Shown piece after piece: positions 55,027 to 64,000 of a stretch of DNA of 64,000 nucleotides. The position numbers and the translations under genes were made by a program. The stretch is from the NCBI RefSeq assembly GCF_003234935.1, contig NZ_QKSB01000008.1, forward strand, positions 62,001 to 126,000. Direction: 5' to 3'. Source of the stretch: Putridiphycobacter roseus. Its GTDB lineage: Bacteria; Bacteroidota; Bacteroidia; Flavobacteriales_D; Crocinitomicaceae. Each line of letters opens with the position of its first letter. The stretch's first letter is position 1. The notes under the pieces are model-generated. The model had not been told where the DNA came from and did no database searches. It saw nothing but the letters and a program-made list of their open reading frames with translations.

Positions 55027-56230
55027 TATTCCTTTTGTAAAAAAATACAAGGTAATAAAATATAAAATCGTAAAAGGAAGCGCCCCAGAAAATTAAATAT
55101 TGTCCCATTGCCAAAAACATAATGGAAAGTACAAAAACGTAATTTTGCTTATTAATGTAAACACAAAATAAGCCGACAAAGAAAACAAATATTAATAAGC
55201 CATAAGAAGTCAGGAATTCAATGTATGAATTGTGTGCATGATAAGAATTAATCATGTATTTTTTCCCCATATTCCCAAAGAGTAAATGCTCTTTACTGAA
55301 ATTTAAAAAAGTATTCCAAATTTCATTCCTACCCGACATATCAATTTTATCAATTCCCATTTCATGGGTAAAATCAAATGTTTCGGCTGGAACGGCATTA
55401 CTTCTTTCGCTCACTTTACTATCTATTCGCGTATGGGTCACTTGAATATTATTTCTAGTAAATTGATTTTTACTCCAAATTGGGTTAATAGCAAATACAA
55501 GGACTAGTACTGTTATTGGAATAAAATGTTTTACTTTAAAGTTCTTTTGGATAAAAACAGCATCAAATAATTTCAATAAATAATAAAAAAGAATTACGAT
55601 TAATGCTATTCTACCAAAAGTAAAAACAGATCCTACAAGAAAAATTACTTCAAAAATGACCTTTTTCTTAAAAGGCATACTTAATGCACCTAGTAAAATA
55701 AGTCCAATCACATATTTTAAGGAAAGTCCAGAAGAGTTTTCACTCAATCCGAATACACGGGTAAAGTAGAGTAAATCGTATCCTTCAAATTCTCGGTATA
55801 AGTTTAAGCTGGTAAAAAAGGTAGTAACACCTGCTCCATATTGAAACAGGGACACTAACATTTCGATACTAATAAAGTAAAATATAAAAGTGAAAATTTG
55901 CGTTCTTTTATGGATAGTTTTTGCAACAATAAAAGTCAGCGGAAACAAATAGGAAAAGCTGTAAACATCTCGTATAGACAGCCAGTTGGGATAATCTACC
56001 AGTCTTAAAACAAAGCTAAGAAAAGCAATAATTATTAAAATAAAAAAAGGCTTACTACTAATTCTTCCTTTTTTTATTTCTTGTATAAAATGCTTTAAAA
56101 AGCTTAGGTTTAACTGTAAACAGTAGGCCATTAAGACCAGGTATAATTCAAGAGGGACAAAGGCACATGTTGGCAGATAAATCATTAATGCCAGCACAAA
56201 ATTATTTAACATACGCTTGTCCAACTTCAT
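55013..56230 (-). CDS. Second O-antigen polymerase-like membrane protein
   Basis: The 405-residue protein has about 10-11 hydrophobic segments and a loop with SYHAHNSYIEFLTSYG near 330-346, the Wzy/WaaL-type His motif. The 14-base overlap with the GT-like gene places it in the same transcript. Two such proteins in one operon suggest that one polymerises repeats and the other ligates the chain. It starts 27 bases after the rny stop, with no terminator in between, so it may be co-transcribed with rny. Confidence 0.78.
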   Translation of the reverse strand: MKLDKRMLNNFVLALMIYLPTCAFVPLELYLVLMAYCLQLNLSFLKHFIQEIKKGRISSKPFFILIIIAFLSFVLRLVDYPNWLSIRDVYSFSYLFPLTFIVAKTIHKRTQIFTFIFYFISIEMLVSLFQYGAGVTTFFTSLNLYREFEGYDLLYFTRVFGLSENSSGLSLKYVIGLILLGALSMPFKKKVIFEVIFLVGSVFTFGRIALIVILFYYLLKLFDAVFIQKNFKVKHFIPITVLVLVFAINPIWSKNQFTRNNIQVTHTRIDSKVSERSNAVPAETFDFTHEMGIDKIDMSGRNEIWNTFLNFSKEHLLFGNMGKKYMINSYHAHNSYIEFLTSYGLLIFVFFVGLFCVYINKQNYVFVLSIMFLAMGQYLIFWGASFYDFIFYYLVFFYKRNNEEP

Positions 56231-56257
56231 TTAACTATCCTCATTTACTATTCAACT

Positions 56258-57799
56258 TTACTTCGCGTAATGCACAGCACGTCTTTCTCTAATCACTGTT
56301 ACTTTTACTTGACCTGGATAAGTCATTTCATTCTGAATTTTTTGAGAGATGATAAAAGACAATTCATCTGCTTGTTGATCCGTCACCTTTTCACTTTCCA
56401 CCAATACACGCAACTCTCTACCTGCTTGAATAGCGAAAGACTTCGTTACACCGTCAAACCCTAAAGCCAATGTCTCCAACTCTTTAATTCTTTTAATATA
56501 AGATTCTGCAATTTCTCTCCTTGCACCTGGTCTTGCGCCTGAAACGGCATCACAAACCTGAACAATTGGAGAAATTAAAGTCGTCATTTCAATTTCGTCG
56601 TGGTGAGCACCAATTGCATTACAAACATCTGGTTTCTCTCCATATTTTTCAGCCAATTTCATCCCCAATAAAGCATGCGGCAATTCTGGCTCATCTTCAG
56701 GAACTTTACCAATATCGTGTAACAAACCAGCTCTTTTTGCCATCTTCACATTCAACCCTAGCTCTGCAGCCATAATTGCACATAAATTAGCTACTTCCCT
56801 ACTGTGTTGTAATAAATTTTGACCGTAGGAAGACCTGTATTTCATTCTACCTACCATTCGCATCAATTCTGGATGTAAACCATGAATTCCTAAATCAATA
56901 CAAGTTCTTCTACCAGTTTCTATAATCTCTTCTTCTAATGATTTTCTTGTTTTTGCGACTACATCTTCAATTCTTGCTGGGTGAATTCTACCATCTGAAA
57001 CCAATTGGTGCAGTGCCAATCTAGCAACCTCTCTTCTTACCGAATCAAAACAAGATAATATAATTGCTTCTGGTGTATCATCTACAATAATTTCAACTCC
57101 TGTTGCCGCTTCCAGCGCTCTAATATTTCTACCTTCTCTACCAATAATTCTACCTTTTAATTCGTCAGAATCAATATTAAAGACAGACACAGAATTCTCG
57201 ATAGCTTGTTCCGTGGCAACTCTCTGAATAGATTGAACTACTATTTTTTTAGCTTCTCTAGTTGCATTAATCTTCGCCTCTTCCACAATATTTTTAATAG
57301 AAGCCATGGCATCTGTTCTTGCCTCATCTATTAATGCTTGTTTTACTTCTACTTTAGCTTCTTCTGGAGAAAGACCAGAAATTTTTGACAATTCAGCTAC
57401 TTGCTTTTGGTGTAACTTCTCTACTTCGTTACGTTTCCCTTTTGCCGCTGCTATTTCGGATTCCACTTGCGCCTTAAGTTTGTCTAAATCTTTTTCTTTT
57501 CGATTTACTTCTCCGGCCTTTTGATTGAATGTTTTTTCCTTGTGTCGCATTCTATCTTCAACACTTTGGATTTTTTGTTCTCTAGATCTTACTTCATTTT
57601 CATGGTTTGACTTAAGGGCTAAAAACTTTTCTTTGGCTTGTAAGATTTTATCCTTTTTTAAGGCCTCTCCCTCATTTTCTGCTTCTTTTAAAAGTGAAGC
57701 TGTTTTATTTTTCAATGCGGTACGCTGAAAAATAAAGGCAATAACGGCGCCTATTAAAATACCTATACTTAATCCTACGATTATACTTGTTGTTTCCAT
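56258..57799 (-). CDS. rny: Ribonuclease Y
   Basis: RNase Y is the membrane-anchored endonuclease that initiates mRNA decay. The start at 57799 ([17 protein letters not shown], giving 513 residues) yields the N-terminal membrane helix. A long coiled coil follows (about 30-200), then a KH domain ([20 protein letters not shown] near 220-240) and an HD domain ([20 protein letters not shown] and AGLLHDIGK, with the metal-binding HD pair; GAHHDE later). Upstream of it are zapA and a coiled-coil gene on the same strand. Confidence 0.95.
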   Translation of the reverse strand: METTSIIVGLSIGILIGAVIAFIFQRTALKNKTASLLKEAENEGEALKKDKILQAKEKFLALKSNHENEVRSREQKIQSVEDRMRHKEKTFNQKAGEVNRKEKDLDKLKAQVESEIAAAKGKRNEVEKLHQKQVAELSKISGLSPEEAKVEVKQALIDEARTDAMASIKNIVEEAKINATREAKKIVVQSIQRVATEQAIENSVSVFNIDSDELKGRIIGREGRNIRALEAATGVEIIVDDTPEAIILSCFDSVRREVARLALHQLVSDGRIHPARIEDVVAKTRKSLEEEIIETGRRTCIDLGIHGLHPELMRMVGRMKYRSSYGQNLLQHSREVANLCAIMAAELGLNVKMAKRAGLLHDIGKVPEDEPELPHALLGMKLAEKYGEKPDVCNAIGAHHDEIEMTTLISPIVQVCDAVSGARPGARREIAESYIKRIKELETLALGFDGVTKSFAIQAGRELRVLVESEKVTDQQADELSFIISQKIQNEMTYPGQVKVTVIRERRAVHYAK

Positions 57800-57860
57800 A
57801 TAATAAATTTTGGTCCAATTGAACATTTGTCAACTGAAGATTTTTAATGCGCAATTACGT

Positions 57861-58145
57861 TTATAACTGCGTGTTTATTTTTTCCAAAATTCGATTCAGA
57901 TCTTCTTCAAAAGAAGGATCAATGGAGGCACTAGGGGCTGTTGAACCATTAGCTTGAACTGCAAACTGCAAAGTAGTCATGGCCAAAAGATCTTGCATGT
58001 CTTTAACCGCGTAATTACCTTGTAATTTTTTAATATTTGTATTTATCTTTTCAGCAGCTTGCATAATAGCTCCTTCTTCCTCTTTCTTAATAGTAAGAGG
58101 ATAAGTTCTACCTGCAATGATAACTTTTAAAGATACTTTTTCCAT
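57861..58145 (-). CDS. zapA: Cell division protein ZapA
   Basis: The 94-residue protein has the ZapA fold: beta start KVIIAGRTYPLTI, then EEEGAIMQAAEKINTNIKKL and a short coiled coil with the LLAMTTLQFA stretch. ZapA binds FtsZ and promotes Z-ring assembly. The pair with the upstream coiled-coil gene (3-base gap) and rny downstream (61-base gap) is a common Bacteroidota arrangement. The C-terminal tail rich in Ser and Pro is not conserved. Confidence 0.85.
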   Translation of the reverse strand: MEKVSLKVIIAGRTYPLTIKKEEEGAIMQAAEKINTNIKKLQGNYAVKDMQDLLAMTTLQFAVQANGSTAPSASIDPSFEEDLNRILEKINTQL

Positions 58146-58148
58146 TGT

Positions 58149-58454
58149 CTATTTATTGAGTAAAGAAATACAACTGTTTATTTCTTTGACCAAATCATTA
58201 ATCTTTTGATTATATGCTGATTTATCAAATACACTGGGTGCTGAGTTATTCGCCTTCGACTGAATTTCAGCTTTCAAACGAACTTTTTCTGCTTCTAGCC
58301 CATTTATTTCAGACCTTAATTTAACATTGTCTGCATTTAATAAATCAATTCTTTCTTCCTGATTTTTAACCAATAGAGATAATGAAGAAATCTTATCTAA
58401 AAGTAAATCTACACCTATTTCTATTTTTGCTAAATTGGGATTTGAACTTGACAT
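58149..58454 (-). CDS. Small coiled-coil protein, ZapB-like
   Basis: The 101-residue protein starts at ATG 58454 (MSSSNPNLAKIEIGVDLLLDK); a TTG one codon upstream is less likely. Heptad-like Leu/Ile spacing from about 10 to 70 (SLSLLVKNQEERIDLLNADN, LRSEINGLEAEKVRLKAEI) predicts a coiled coil. Its spacing to zapA suggests a partner role in division, but sequence similarity to ZapB is not established. Confidence 0.6.
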   Translation of the reverse strand: MSSSNPNLAKIEIGVDLLLDKISSLSLLVKNQEERIDLLNADNVKLRSEINGLEAEKVRLKAEIQSKANNSAPSVFDKSAYNQKINDLVKEINSCISLLNK

Positions 58455-58478
58455 CAATCTAAATCAAATTTTAAGAGA

Positions 58479-58486
58479 CAAAAATA
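58479..58486 (-). promoter_or_regulatory. Putative -7 element TATTTTTG of the coiled-coil/zapA/rny unit
   Basis: Minus-strand match to TAnnTTTG, 25 bases before the start at 58454. Confidence 0.45.
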
Positions 58487-58586
58487 CAATTTGCAAAATC
58501 ATTATCAAAGTAAACCGTCAGGAATTATTAAAAACATTTTTTTAAAAATTAAATCCTTTTTACACAATTCTCGCCGTTAAAGGCGT

Positions 58587-58594
58587 TATTTTTG
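58587..58594 (+). promoter_or_regulatory. Putative -7 element TATTTTTG of the M23 gene
   Basis: Match to TAnnTTTG. It ends 3 bases before the ATG at 58597, so transcription would begin near or after that codon. The next ATG (58621), where the signal peptide begins, is thus the likely start. Confidence 0.5.
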
Positions 58595-58620
58595 CAATGG
58601 CTTTAAAACAAGTATTATTC

Positions 58621-60378
58621 ATGAATAAATTCAACCTTCTTTTCTCCTTCCTTATCTTCAGTTTTATTGGCATGGCACAGGTCAAAAAAAACATAGATTA
58701 CAACATGGATTTAGGCATACCAATTAAATTAGATATTGCTTTGGCTGGCAACTTTTGCGAGTTAAGACCTAACCACTTTCATACAGGGATTGACATTAAA
58801 ACCAATAATACGGAAGGCTACAGATTATACGCGATTGAAGATGGATTTATTTCAAGAATTAGAATCTCACCTTGGGGCTATGGAAAAGCCATATATATCC
58901 AATACAATAATGGTTTAACGAGTGTATTTGCGCATTGTAGCGACTTCCCTCCTTTACTCGACTCTTTAGTATATACCCTACAACTTAAAAATGAGTCGGC
59001 TATTATTGATGAAAACATAATTGGTTTAAAAATTCCAGTAAAAAAAGGAGAAGTAGTAGCATACTCAGGAAACTCTGGCAGCTCTTCGGCACCACATTTA
59101 CATTTTGAAATTAGAGAAACGGCCACAGAACACGCCATTAACCCCTTACTATTTAAGGTATATAAAAACATAGTTAAAGACAGTAAGTCACCTGAAATTC
59201 GTGGTCTTAAAATTTATGCAATCACACCAAAAGGTTACATGATCCCTTTTAAGTCGACCTACTACCCCACACAAAAAAAGGACGGCAATTACGTGATCAA
59301 TAACGACAAACCAATTGAGATTAATGCTTTACTATTAAAAGACAGCAAAATTGCTTTTGGCATCAACACCATTGATAAATTAGATGCTGCTTATAACATC
59401 TGCGGCATACACAGCAGTCGATTATTTAAAGGCAAGCAATTAATTCATCACCAAGAAATAAACTACATGGATTTCAATTTTAACCGCTTTATCAACTCCC
59501 ACACCGATTACTTTGCCTACAAAAACGAAAAAAAACACATCCACAAACAATTTACAACCGTAATAAACCCTCTCCCTATATACCCATTGAATGGCGGGAA
59601 AATTCAAACCGATTCTATAGCGGGAAATTACAAAATCCAAGTCATGGATATCCACCAGAACACAAGCTGGCTAACTTTTAGTATAAAAAAACCCACAGAC
59701 ACCTTAAAAACAAACCCGCTAAATAAAAAAGACTATTACTTTCCAGAATACACCAACTCCATTAGCATGGATGGCTTTGAGGCATTGATAGAAAAAAACA
59801 AATTTTATGAACCAGTACAAAAAATAACCCGAAAAACAGAGCGAGATAGTAATAGTTATTTTATCAGCGCTACTTACCAATTATTTGAATTTTTGACCCC
59901 AGTACAATCCGATATTAATATTAGAATTAAGATTCCTGAAAAATACCTTTCACTGCCAACAGAAAAGATGGGCATTGTACTATTAGACCATAAAAACAGG
60001 GTGTTTTTCAAAGGAGGTGTTATGGAAGACGGCTGGATAAATGCTGGCATTAGAAATTTTGGTAAATTCACTTTAGTTATCGACACGATTGCACCCAAAA
60101 TAGCGCCAATAGACTTTAAAGAAAACCAAAACATAAGTAAGTATAGTACATTGGAGTTCTACCTTTCCGACAACATTTCAGGAGTAGCAAGCTACAAAGC
60201 ATACCTCAATAACAAGTGGGTGCTTACTGAATACAATAAAAGAAACGGAAGATACATCATCCCATTAAACAAGAGAAGTAAAATACATTTAGTAAAGGGT
60301 AATAATGAATTATTGATCAAGGTAATTGACCGCAGAAAAAATGAAACCCACCAGAAATTCAACCTAATATTAAATTAA
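58621..60378 (+). CDS. Secreted M23-family (LytM) metallopeptidase
   Basis: The protein is 585 residues from ATG 58621, which begins the signal peptide MNKFNLLFSFLIFSFIGMAQ; the ATG at 58597 lies at the promoter. The peptidase domain (about 50-185) has the zinc-binding RPNHFHTGIDIKT (HxxxD) and SSAPHLHFEIRET (HxH) plus SGNSG. It cleaves peptidoglycan cross-bridges or activates amidases. The long beta-rich C-terminal half (about 190-585) lacks known motifs. It may shape septal or general wall growth. Confidence 0.9.
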   Translation: MNKFNLLFSFLIFSFIGMAQVKKNIDYNMDLGIPIKLDIALAGNFCELRPNHFHTGIDIKTNNTEGYRLYAIEDGFISRIRISPWGYGKAIYIQYNNGLTSVFAHCSDFPPLLDSLVYTLQLKNESAIIDENIIGLKIPVKKGEVVAYSGNSGSSSAPHLHFEIRETATEHAINPLLFKVYKNIVKDSKSPEIRGLKIYAITPKGYMIPFKSTYYPTQKKDGNYVINNDKPIEINALLLKDSKIAFGINTIDKLDAAYNICGIHSSRLFKGKQLIHHQEINYMDFNFNRFINSHTDYFAYKNEKKHIHKQFTTVINPLPIYPLNGGKIQTDSIAGNYKIQVMDIHQNTSWLTFSIKKPTDTLKTNPLNKKDYYFPEYTNSISMDGFEALIEKNKFYEPVQKITRKTERDSNSYFISATYQLFEFLTPVQSDINIRIKIPEKYLSLPTEKMGIVLLDHKNRVFFKGGVMEDGWINAGIRNFGKFTLVIDTIAPKIAPIDFKENQNISKYSTLEFYLSDNISGVASYKAYLNNKWVLTEYNKRNGRYIIPLNKRSKIHLVKGNNELLIKVIDRRKNETHQKFNLILN

Positions 60379-60444
60379 AAAACAATCTCCTTTTATTCTT
60401 AATAAAATTACATTAACTTCATAGCTTTACTTATAACTAGAAAG

Positions 60445-61533
60445 ATGAAACACCTATTCATGTCACTTTTGCTATGCTTTAGCATGCAAGCTATAGCGCA
60501 AGAAACTTTAACAGAAGAAGAGATTAGATACCGAGACTCTATCATCAATATTAACGAATCCAGTCTTGCTACAGCAGTTTCTCAAAAAAACTACAATGAA
60601 GGTATAGCTGCTTTTAACGCAAAAAATTATCCTTTGGCCATTTCTAAATACAAGGCTGCAATTGAAGCTGACCAGAATTTTATAGCAGCTTATTTCAATT
60701 TAGCCCTTGCTGAAAACGAAGCCGAGAAACCAAAAGATGCGATTCAAACCCTTTCCGTTCTTTTAAAAATAGACCCTACTTATACAAAAGCATATTTCCA
60801 ACGTGCCATAGCCAATCAAAAAAACAACAATTTTGCTGCAGCCGAAAACGATTATGAGTTGGCATTAAAAGCAGAACCTAACAACCCAAATGTCTATTAT
60901 AATTATGGTACACTAATGTTTTTACAGAAAAACTATGACGCTGCTATAGTAAAGTTCAGTAAAACCATTCAATTAGAACCTAAAAATGCTTTTGCTTATA
61001 ACGACAGAGGCTCCTGTAAAAGGATGAAAGGAGATTATTCCGCTGCGGTATCCGATTATGAAATGGCTGCAAAGATGAACGAAAACTTAGCTTTTGTCTT
61101 AAACAATATTGGTTCTACAAAAACCAAAATGAAAGATTATGAAGCTGCGTTAAAAGCTTTTAACAGAGCCATTAGTATTGACAATACATTTTACTTATCG
61201 TATAACAACCGAGGGGTATGTTTAATGGAAATGGGCAAAACGGTGGAAGCCATTAAAGATTTCGACAAATGTGTGCGCACCAACCCTTCTTATGCACCAG
61301 GCTATAGCAATAGAGCTGGAGCACAATTTAAGATGAAAGAATATTCAAAAGCCTTGGCAGATGCAAACTTAGCCATTCAATTAGACAAAGAATTTGCAGA
61401 CGCCTATGTAAATAGAGGCATGGCCAAAGAAATGTTAAGAAACATGAATGGCGCATGTGAAGACTGGCACAAAGCGACTGAGCTAGGCTCCATCTTAGGA
61501 AAACACTACCAATCCACAAATTGTTCAAATTAA
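60445..61533 (+). CDS. Secreted TPR-repeat protein
   Basis: The 362-residue protein has a signal peptide (MKHLFMSLLLCFSMQAIAQ) and eight or nine TPR units between about 45 and 355. Each carries the usual A..NL/NRG...Y..A pattern, e.g. YNDRGSCKRMKGDYSAAVSD and YNNRGVCLMEMGKTVEAIKD. TPRs are protein-binding scaffolds. A periplasmic place next to an OmpA/PD40 protein suggests it supports an envelope complex. The gap to that gene is 6 bases, so the two are co-transcribed. Confidence 0.82.
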   Translation: MKHLFMSLLLCFSMQAIAQETLTEEEIRYRDSIININESSLATAVSQKNYNEGIAAFNAKNYPLAISKYKAAIEADQNFIAAYFNLALAENEAEKPKDAIQTLSVLLKIDPTYTKAYFQRAIANQKNNNFAAAENDYELALKAEPNNPNVYYNYGTLMFLQKNYDAAIVKFSKTIQLEPKNAFAYNDRGSCKRMKGDYSAAVSDYEMAAKMNENLAFVLNNIGSTKTKMKDYEAALKAFNRAISIDNTFYLSYNNRGVCLMEMGKTVEAIKDFDKCVRTNPSYAPGYSNRAGAQFKMKEYSKALADANLAIQLDKEFADAYVNRGMAKEMLRNMNGACEDWHKATELGSILGKHYQSTNCSN

Positions 61534-61539
61534 TTTATT

Positions 61540-63609
61540 ATGAAATTATTTTTCACCGCGTTAATCTGTATCGTTACAAGTTACACTTACGCTCAAAATG
61601 TAGCCTTTAAATCCAGTAACTTTAAAGAGCAAAAAGAAGAATTTAAAATCGCTCGCGAACAACTTGAGTTAGGCACCGTTTTATTTGACGAAGGCCAAGC
61701 ATTGGTTTTTGCTACACAAAGTCCAGCATTAAAATTTGAATATGCCTTGACACATTTTGAAAAAGCATATGCTTTCAACCCTAAGAGCGCTGACCTAAAC
61801 TATAAAATGGGCGTTTGTTACTTACACAGCACTGACAAAGAGAAAGGTTTAAATTATATCACAACTGCTTTTACATTAAATCGAGAAGTAGATCCATTCA
61901 TTAATTACTATATGGGCTATGTAAATCACTTAAGAGAAAACTATGGTGAAGCATTAAAATATTACAACACTTTTGAGGCAGAATACAAAAAGGCAGATGA
62001 TTTTGGAAAGTTTGTCAAAAAAAGAAAAAAGGAATGTGAAAACGCAATGTCCATTACCAAAAACCCGATTCGAGTATGGGTGGACAACGTGGACGAACTG
62101 AATACAACAGCAAATGATTTTGCCCCATCTATTACTATGGATGGAGAGGAATTAATCTATACCTCGAACCGAGCAAATGCGCATAAGCCTAATGAATTGG
62201 GGTTTTATGACAATGAAATTTATACCACTAGTTTTGAAAACGGAAAATGGACAAAACCTACTATAGCCAAAGGCGGAATCAACTCTGAAAAGGATGAAAT
62301 ATCTAACTGTTTGTCCTATAATGGTACTAAAATGCTAATCAGTAAAGTGAATGATAAAGGGGATTATGATATTTATGAATCTTTTCTTAAAGGCGATTCA
62401 TGGTCAACTCCTGTCGGCATCTCTAGAAACATTAATTTAAAAAGTAATGACATGTACGCTTCTTATAGCGAGGGAGATGTTTACATCTATTACGCCAAAG
62501 CAAACCAAGGCGGGAATACTGGTTTTGACATCTATATTTCAGGTGTAATGAATCGCTCAGAAAGAAGGTATGGTACCCCAAATAAAGTAATGAACTCTAG
62601 TTCCCCATTTAATGAAGGCCCTATATATTTGCATCCAGATGGTAAAACCATGTATTTTGCTTCGGAAGGATTTAATTCCATTGGAGGTTATGATATTTTT
62701 ATGTGTAAATATGAAAGTGGAAAATGGAGTGACCCAATCAATATGGGATTTCCAATAAACACGCCTTATGACGACCTTTTCTTTTCTGCATCTGCCAATG
62801 GTAAATATGCATACATCACCTCTAATAGAGCCGGTGGTAAGGGAGGAAACGACATCTATCGCGTCACCTTTTGGGGAGAAGAAAAAATACCCGCTTTTAG
62901 TGTAGAAGACTACCTACTAGCCTCTATAACCCAACCAATCAATGATCCGCAACTGGCTAGCGCTGTTAAAGTATCAGAAACCATAAATTTAACCGTTTTT
63001 AAAGGGAAAACCATTGATGACTTATCCAAAAAAGCGGTAGAAGCAGAAATTGAAATTACCGATAATTCAACTGGCAAAATCATAGAAACCTTTACGACTA
63101 ATAGTGCCACAGGAAAATTTTTAATCTCCTTGAATTCTGGTAAAAATTACGGAATAGCAGTAAAAGCTGACGGTTTTATGTTTCATTCTGAAAACTTCGA
63201 TATCCCTTCTGGTAGCGCCTATAATTTAGTCAACAAAACCATTGAGCTAAAAAATGTAAAAATTGGCAACACCGTAACACTAAGAAACATATTCTTTGAT
63301 GTTGGTCAGTCCACCTTAAGAGCGGAATCGAACAGTGAGCTTAATCGATTATTAAAGTTAATGAATGATGTGCCAAAATTAAAGATTGAGATCTCTGGTC
63401 ACACAGACAACACAGGTTCTGCAACGCTCAACAATAAACTTTCACAAGCAAGAGCAGAATCCGTAGTAAAATACTTAGTTAAAAATGGAATTCCACTTTC
63501 TAGACTAGAAGCTAAAGGATATGGTTCTTCCAACCCTATTGCTTCCAATAAGAATGAAAATGGCAGACAGGAAAACAGAAGAACAGAGTTTAAAATTATT
63601 GGTAACTAG
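61540..63609 (+). CDS. OmpA-family protein with TPR, PD40 and carboxypeptidase-regulatory-like domains (PorE-like)
   Basis: The 689-residue protein has a signal peptide (MKLFFTALICIVTSYTYAQ), TPRs about 40-170 (FEKAYAFNPKSADLNYKMGVC), a PD40 beta-propeller about 190-450 (FAPSITMDGEELIYTSNRAN, PDGKTMYFASEG), a carboxypeptidase-regulatory-like domain about 490-560, and a C-terminal OmpA domain (ISGHTDNTGSATLNNKLSQA to the end). This order equals PorE, a T9SS component of Porphyromonas gingivalis that anchors the machine to peptidoglycan. Many Bacteroidota have several such proteins, so PorE itself is unproven. Confidence 0.85.
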   Translation: MKLFFTALICIVTSYTYAQNVAFKSSNFKEQKEEFKIAREQLELGTVLFDEGQALVFATQSPALKFEYALTHFEKAYAFNPKSADLNYKMGVCYLHSTDKEKGLNYITTAFTLNREVDPFINYYMGYVNHLRENYGEALKYYNTFEAEYKKADDFGKFVKKRKKECENAMSITKNPIRVWVDNVDELNTTANDFAPSITMDGEELIYTSNRANAHKPNELGFYDNEIYTTSFENGKWTKPTIAKGGINSEKDEISNCLSYNGTKMLISKVNDKGDYDIYESFLKGDSWSTPVGISRNINLKSNDMYASYSEGDVYIYYAKANQGGNTGFDIYISGVMNRSERRYGTPNKVMNSSSPFNEGPIYLHPDGKTMYFASEGFNSIGGYDIFMCKYESGKWSDPINMGFPINTPYDDLFFSASANGKYAYITSNRAGGKGGNDIYRVTFWGEEKIPAFSVEDYLLASITQPINDPQLASAVKVSETINLTVFKGKTIDDLSKKAVEAEIEITDNSTGKIIETFTTNSATGKFLISLNSGKNYGIAVKADGFMFHSENFDIPSGSAYNLVNKTIELKNVKIGNTVTLRNIFFDVGQSTLRAESNSELNRLLKLMNDVPKLKIEISGHTDNTGSATLNNKLSQARAESVVKYLVKNGIPLSRLEAKGYGSSNPIASNKNENGRQENRRTEFKIIGN

Positions 63610-63624
63610 AATAATAAATAAAGT

Positions 63625-63810
63625 ATGAGATCGAGTGCTACCGTTAAAATATTCATAGTTTTCCTCATTTTATTAGTCGGATGGTTCTTCATTCGAGTTG
63701 CCCGACTTTTATTCCCTATATTACTTATTGCAATTGTAATAGGATTGATATGGGATTGGGCTTACCCGAAAAAAGGGAGTGATGAATTCGACGATTACGA
63801 AGAGCTATAA
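63625..63810 (+). CDS. Small membrane protein
   Basis: The 61-residue protein has one or two hydrophobic segments (IFIVFLILLVGWFFIRVARLLFPILLIAIVIGLI) and an acidic tail (DEFDDYEEL). It begins 15 bases after the OmpA stop and is probably co-transcribed. I do not recognise a family. The frame ends cleanly and the hydrophobic profile supports a real gene. Confidence 0.6.
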   Translation: MRSSATVKIFIVFLILLVGWFFIRVARLLFPILLIAIVIGLIWDWAYPKKGSDEFDDYEEL

Positions 63811-64000
63811 AAACTCACCTACACCCTAAGAAAGGAATAGCAAACTATTATATACGCATGTAAAAAACTCTTCCTCCTATTTATTGTAGGAGGCAATAAA
63901 AGCATTAAACAAAATCCTATCTCTTTTCTTTCCCTCTATAAATAGCTAAAGAAAGAAGGCAATGTTTTACCTCAATACAGTAACATGCCCTTCTGCTATT
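63811..64000. other. Window-end intergenic with weak hairpin
   Basis: A 7-bp inverted repeat cctccta (63873-63879) and taggagg (63887-63893) has a minus-strand T-rich tail, so it may terminate a gene beyond the window. No other feature is visible. Confidence 0.4.

Noticed and set aside
1..64000. tRNA, rRNA, CRISPR arrays, prophage or insertion sequences
   Set aside because: I looked for conserved tRNA loops, repeat-spacer patterns, transposase-like proteins and flanking inverted repeats and saw none.

Overview
The window is AT-rich and comes from a Bacteroidota chromosome, most likely Flavobacteriales or a close relative. The support is: gliding genes gldB and gldC, a PorP/SprF-family protein, several secreted proteins with type IX secretion (T9SS) C-terminal domains, OmpA proteins with TSP3 or PD40/TPR architecture, and the Bacteroidota promoter -7 motif TAnnTTTG in front of many genes. 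I saw no tRNA, rRNA, CRISPR array, prophage or intact insertion sequence. Genus cannot be fixed from the sequence alone.

Layout. 0-3.5 kb: a lipoprotein and a large T9SS cargo protein. 3.6-8 kb: a stress and detoxification stretch (AhpD-like protein and TetR regulator that share a palindromic operator, a KefC-type antiporter with its flavodoxin-fold partner, a rhodanese). 8-16 kb: housekeeping genes (fabD, SPFH protein, secreted endonuclease/phosphatase-fold protein, OmpA-TSP3 porin, aconitase). 16.7-21.7 kb: motility and secretion (gldC-gldB, divergent from a beta-barrel gene and nadE, then a PorP/SprF protein). 21.7-28.4 kb: mixed accessory genes, ending in a T9SS protein interrupted by an in-frame stop. 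28.8-36.5 kb: an adrenodoxin-type ferredoxin and a ferredoxin-NADP reductase around a large secreted protein, a lamin-tail T9SS cargo and asd. 36.7-39.3 kb: a universal stress protein and a MuiA/DUF4139 protein.

39.4-56.2 kb is a surface-polysaccharide locus. On the minus strand wecB and a PglC-type initiating sugar transferase make one unit. Divergent from it, seven overlapping plus-strand genes (legB, legC, legH, legI, legG, a PtmE-like CBS-nucleotidyltransferase, legF) form what looks like a near-complete CMP-legionaminic acid pathway. A convergent DegT aminotransferase, a fatty-acid-hydroxylase-type membrane enzyme, a GT2 glycosyltransferase, an O-antigen ligase, a flippase, an unclassified GT-B-like protein and a second polymerase-like protein follow. 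Together they would make, flip, polymerise and transfer a nonulosonate-containing surface glycan.

56.3-64 kb: rny, zapA and a ZapB-like coiled-coil gene on the minus strand. On the plus strand are an M23 peptidase, a TPR protein, a PorE-like TPR/PD40/OmpA protein and a small membrane protein, all apparently cell-envelope genes. The least explained items are the GT-B-like protein at 53.7-55.0 kb and the origin of the PtmE-type activation step in a Bacteroidota legionaminic acid operon.
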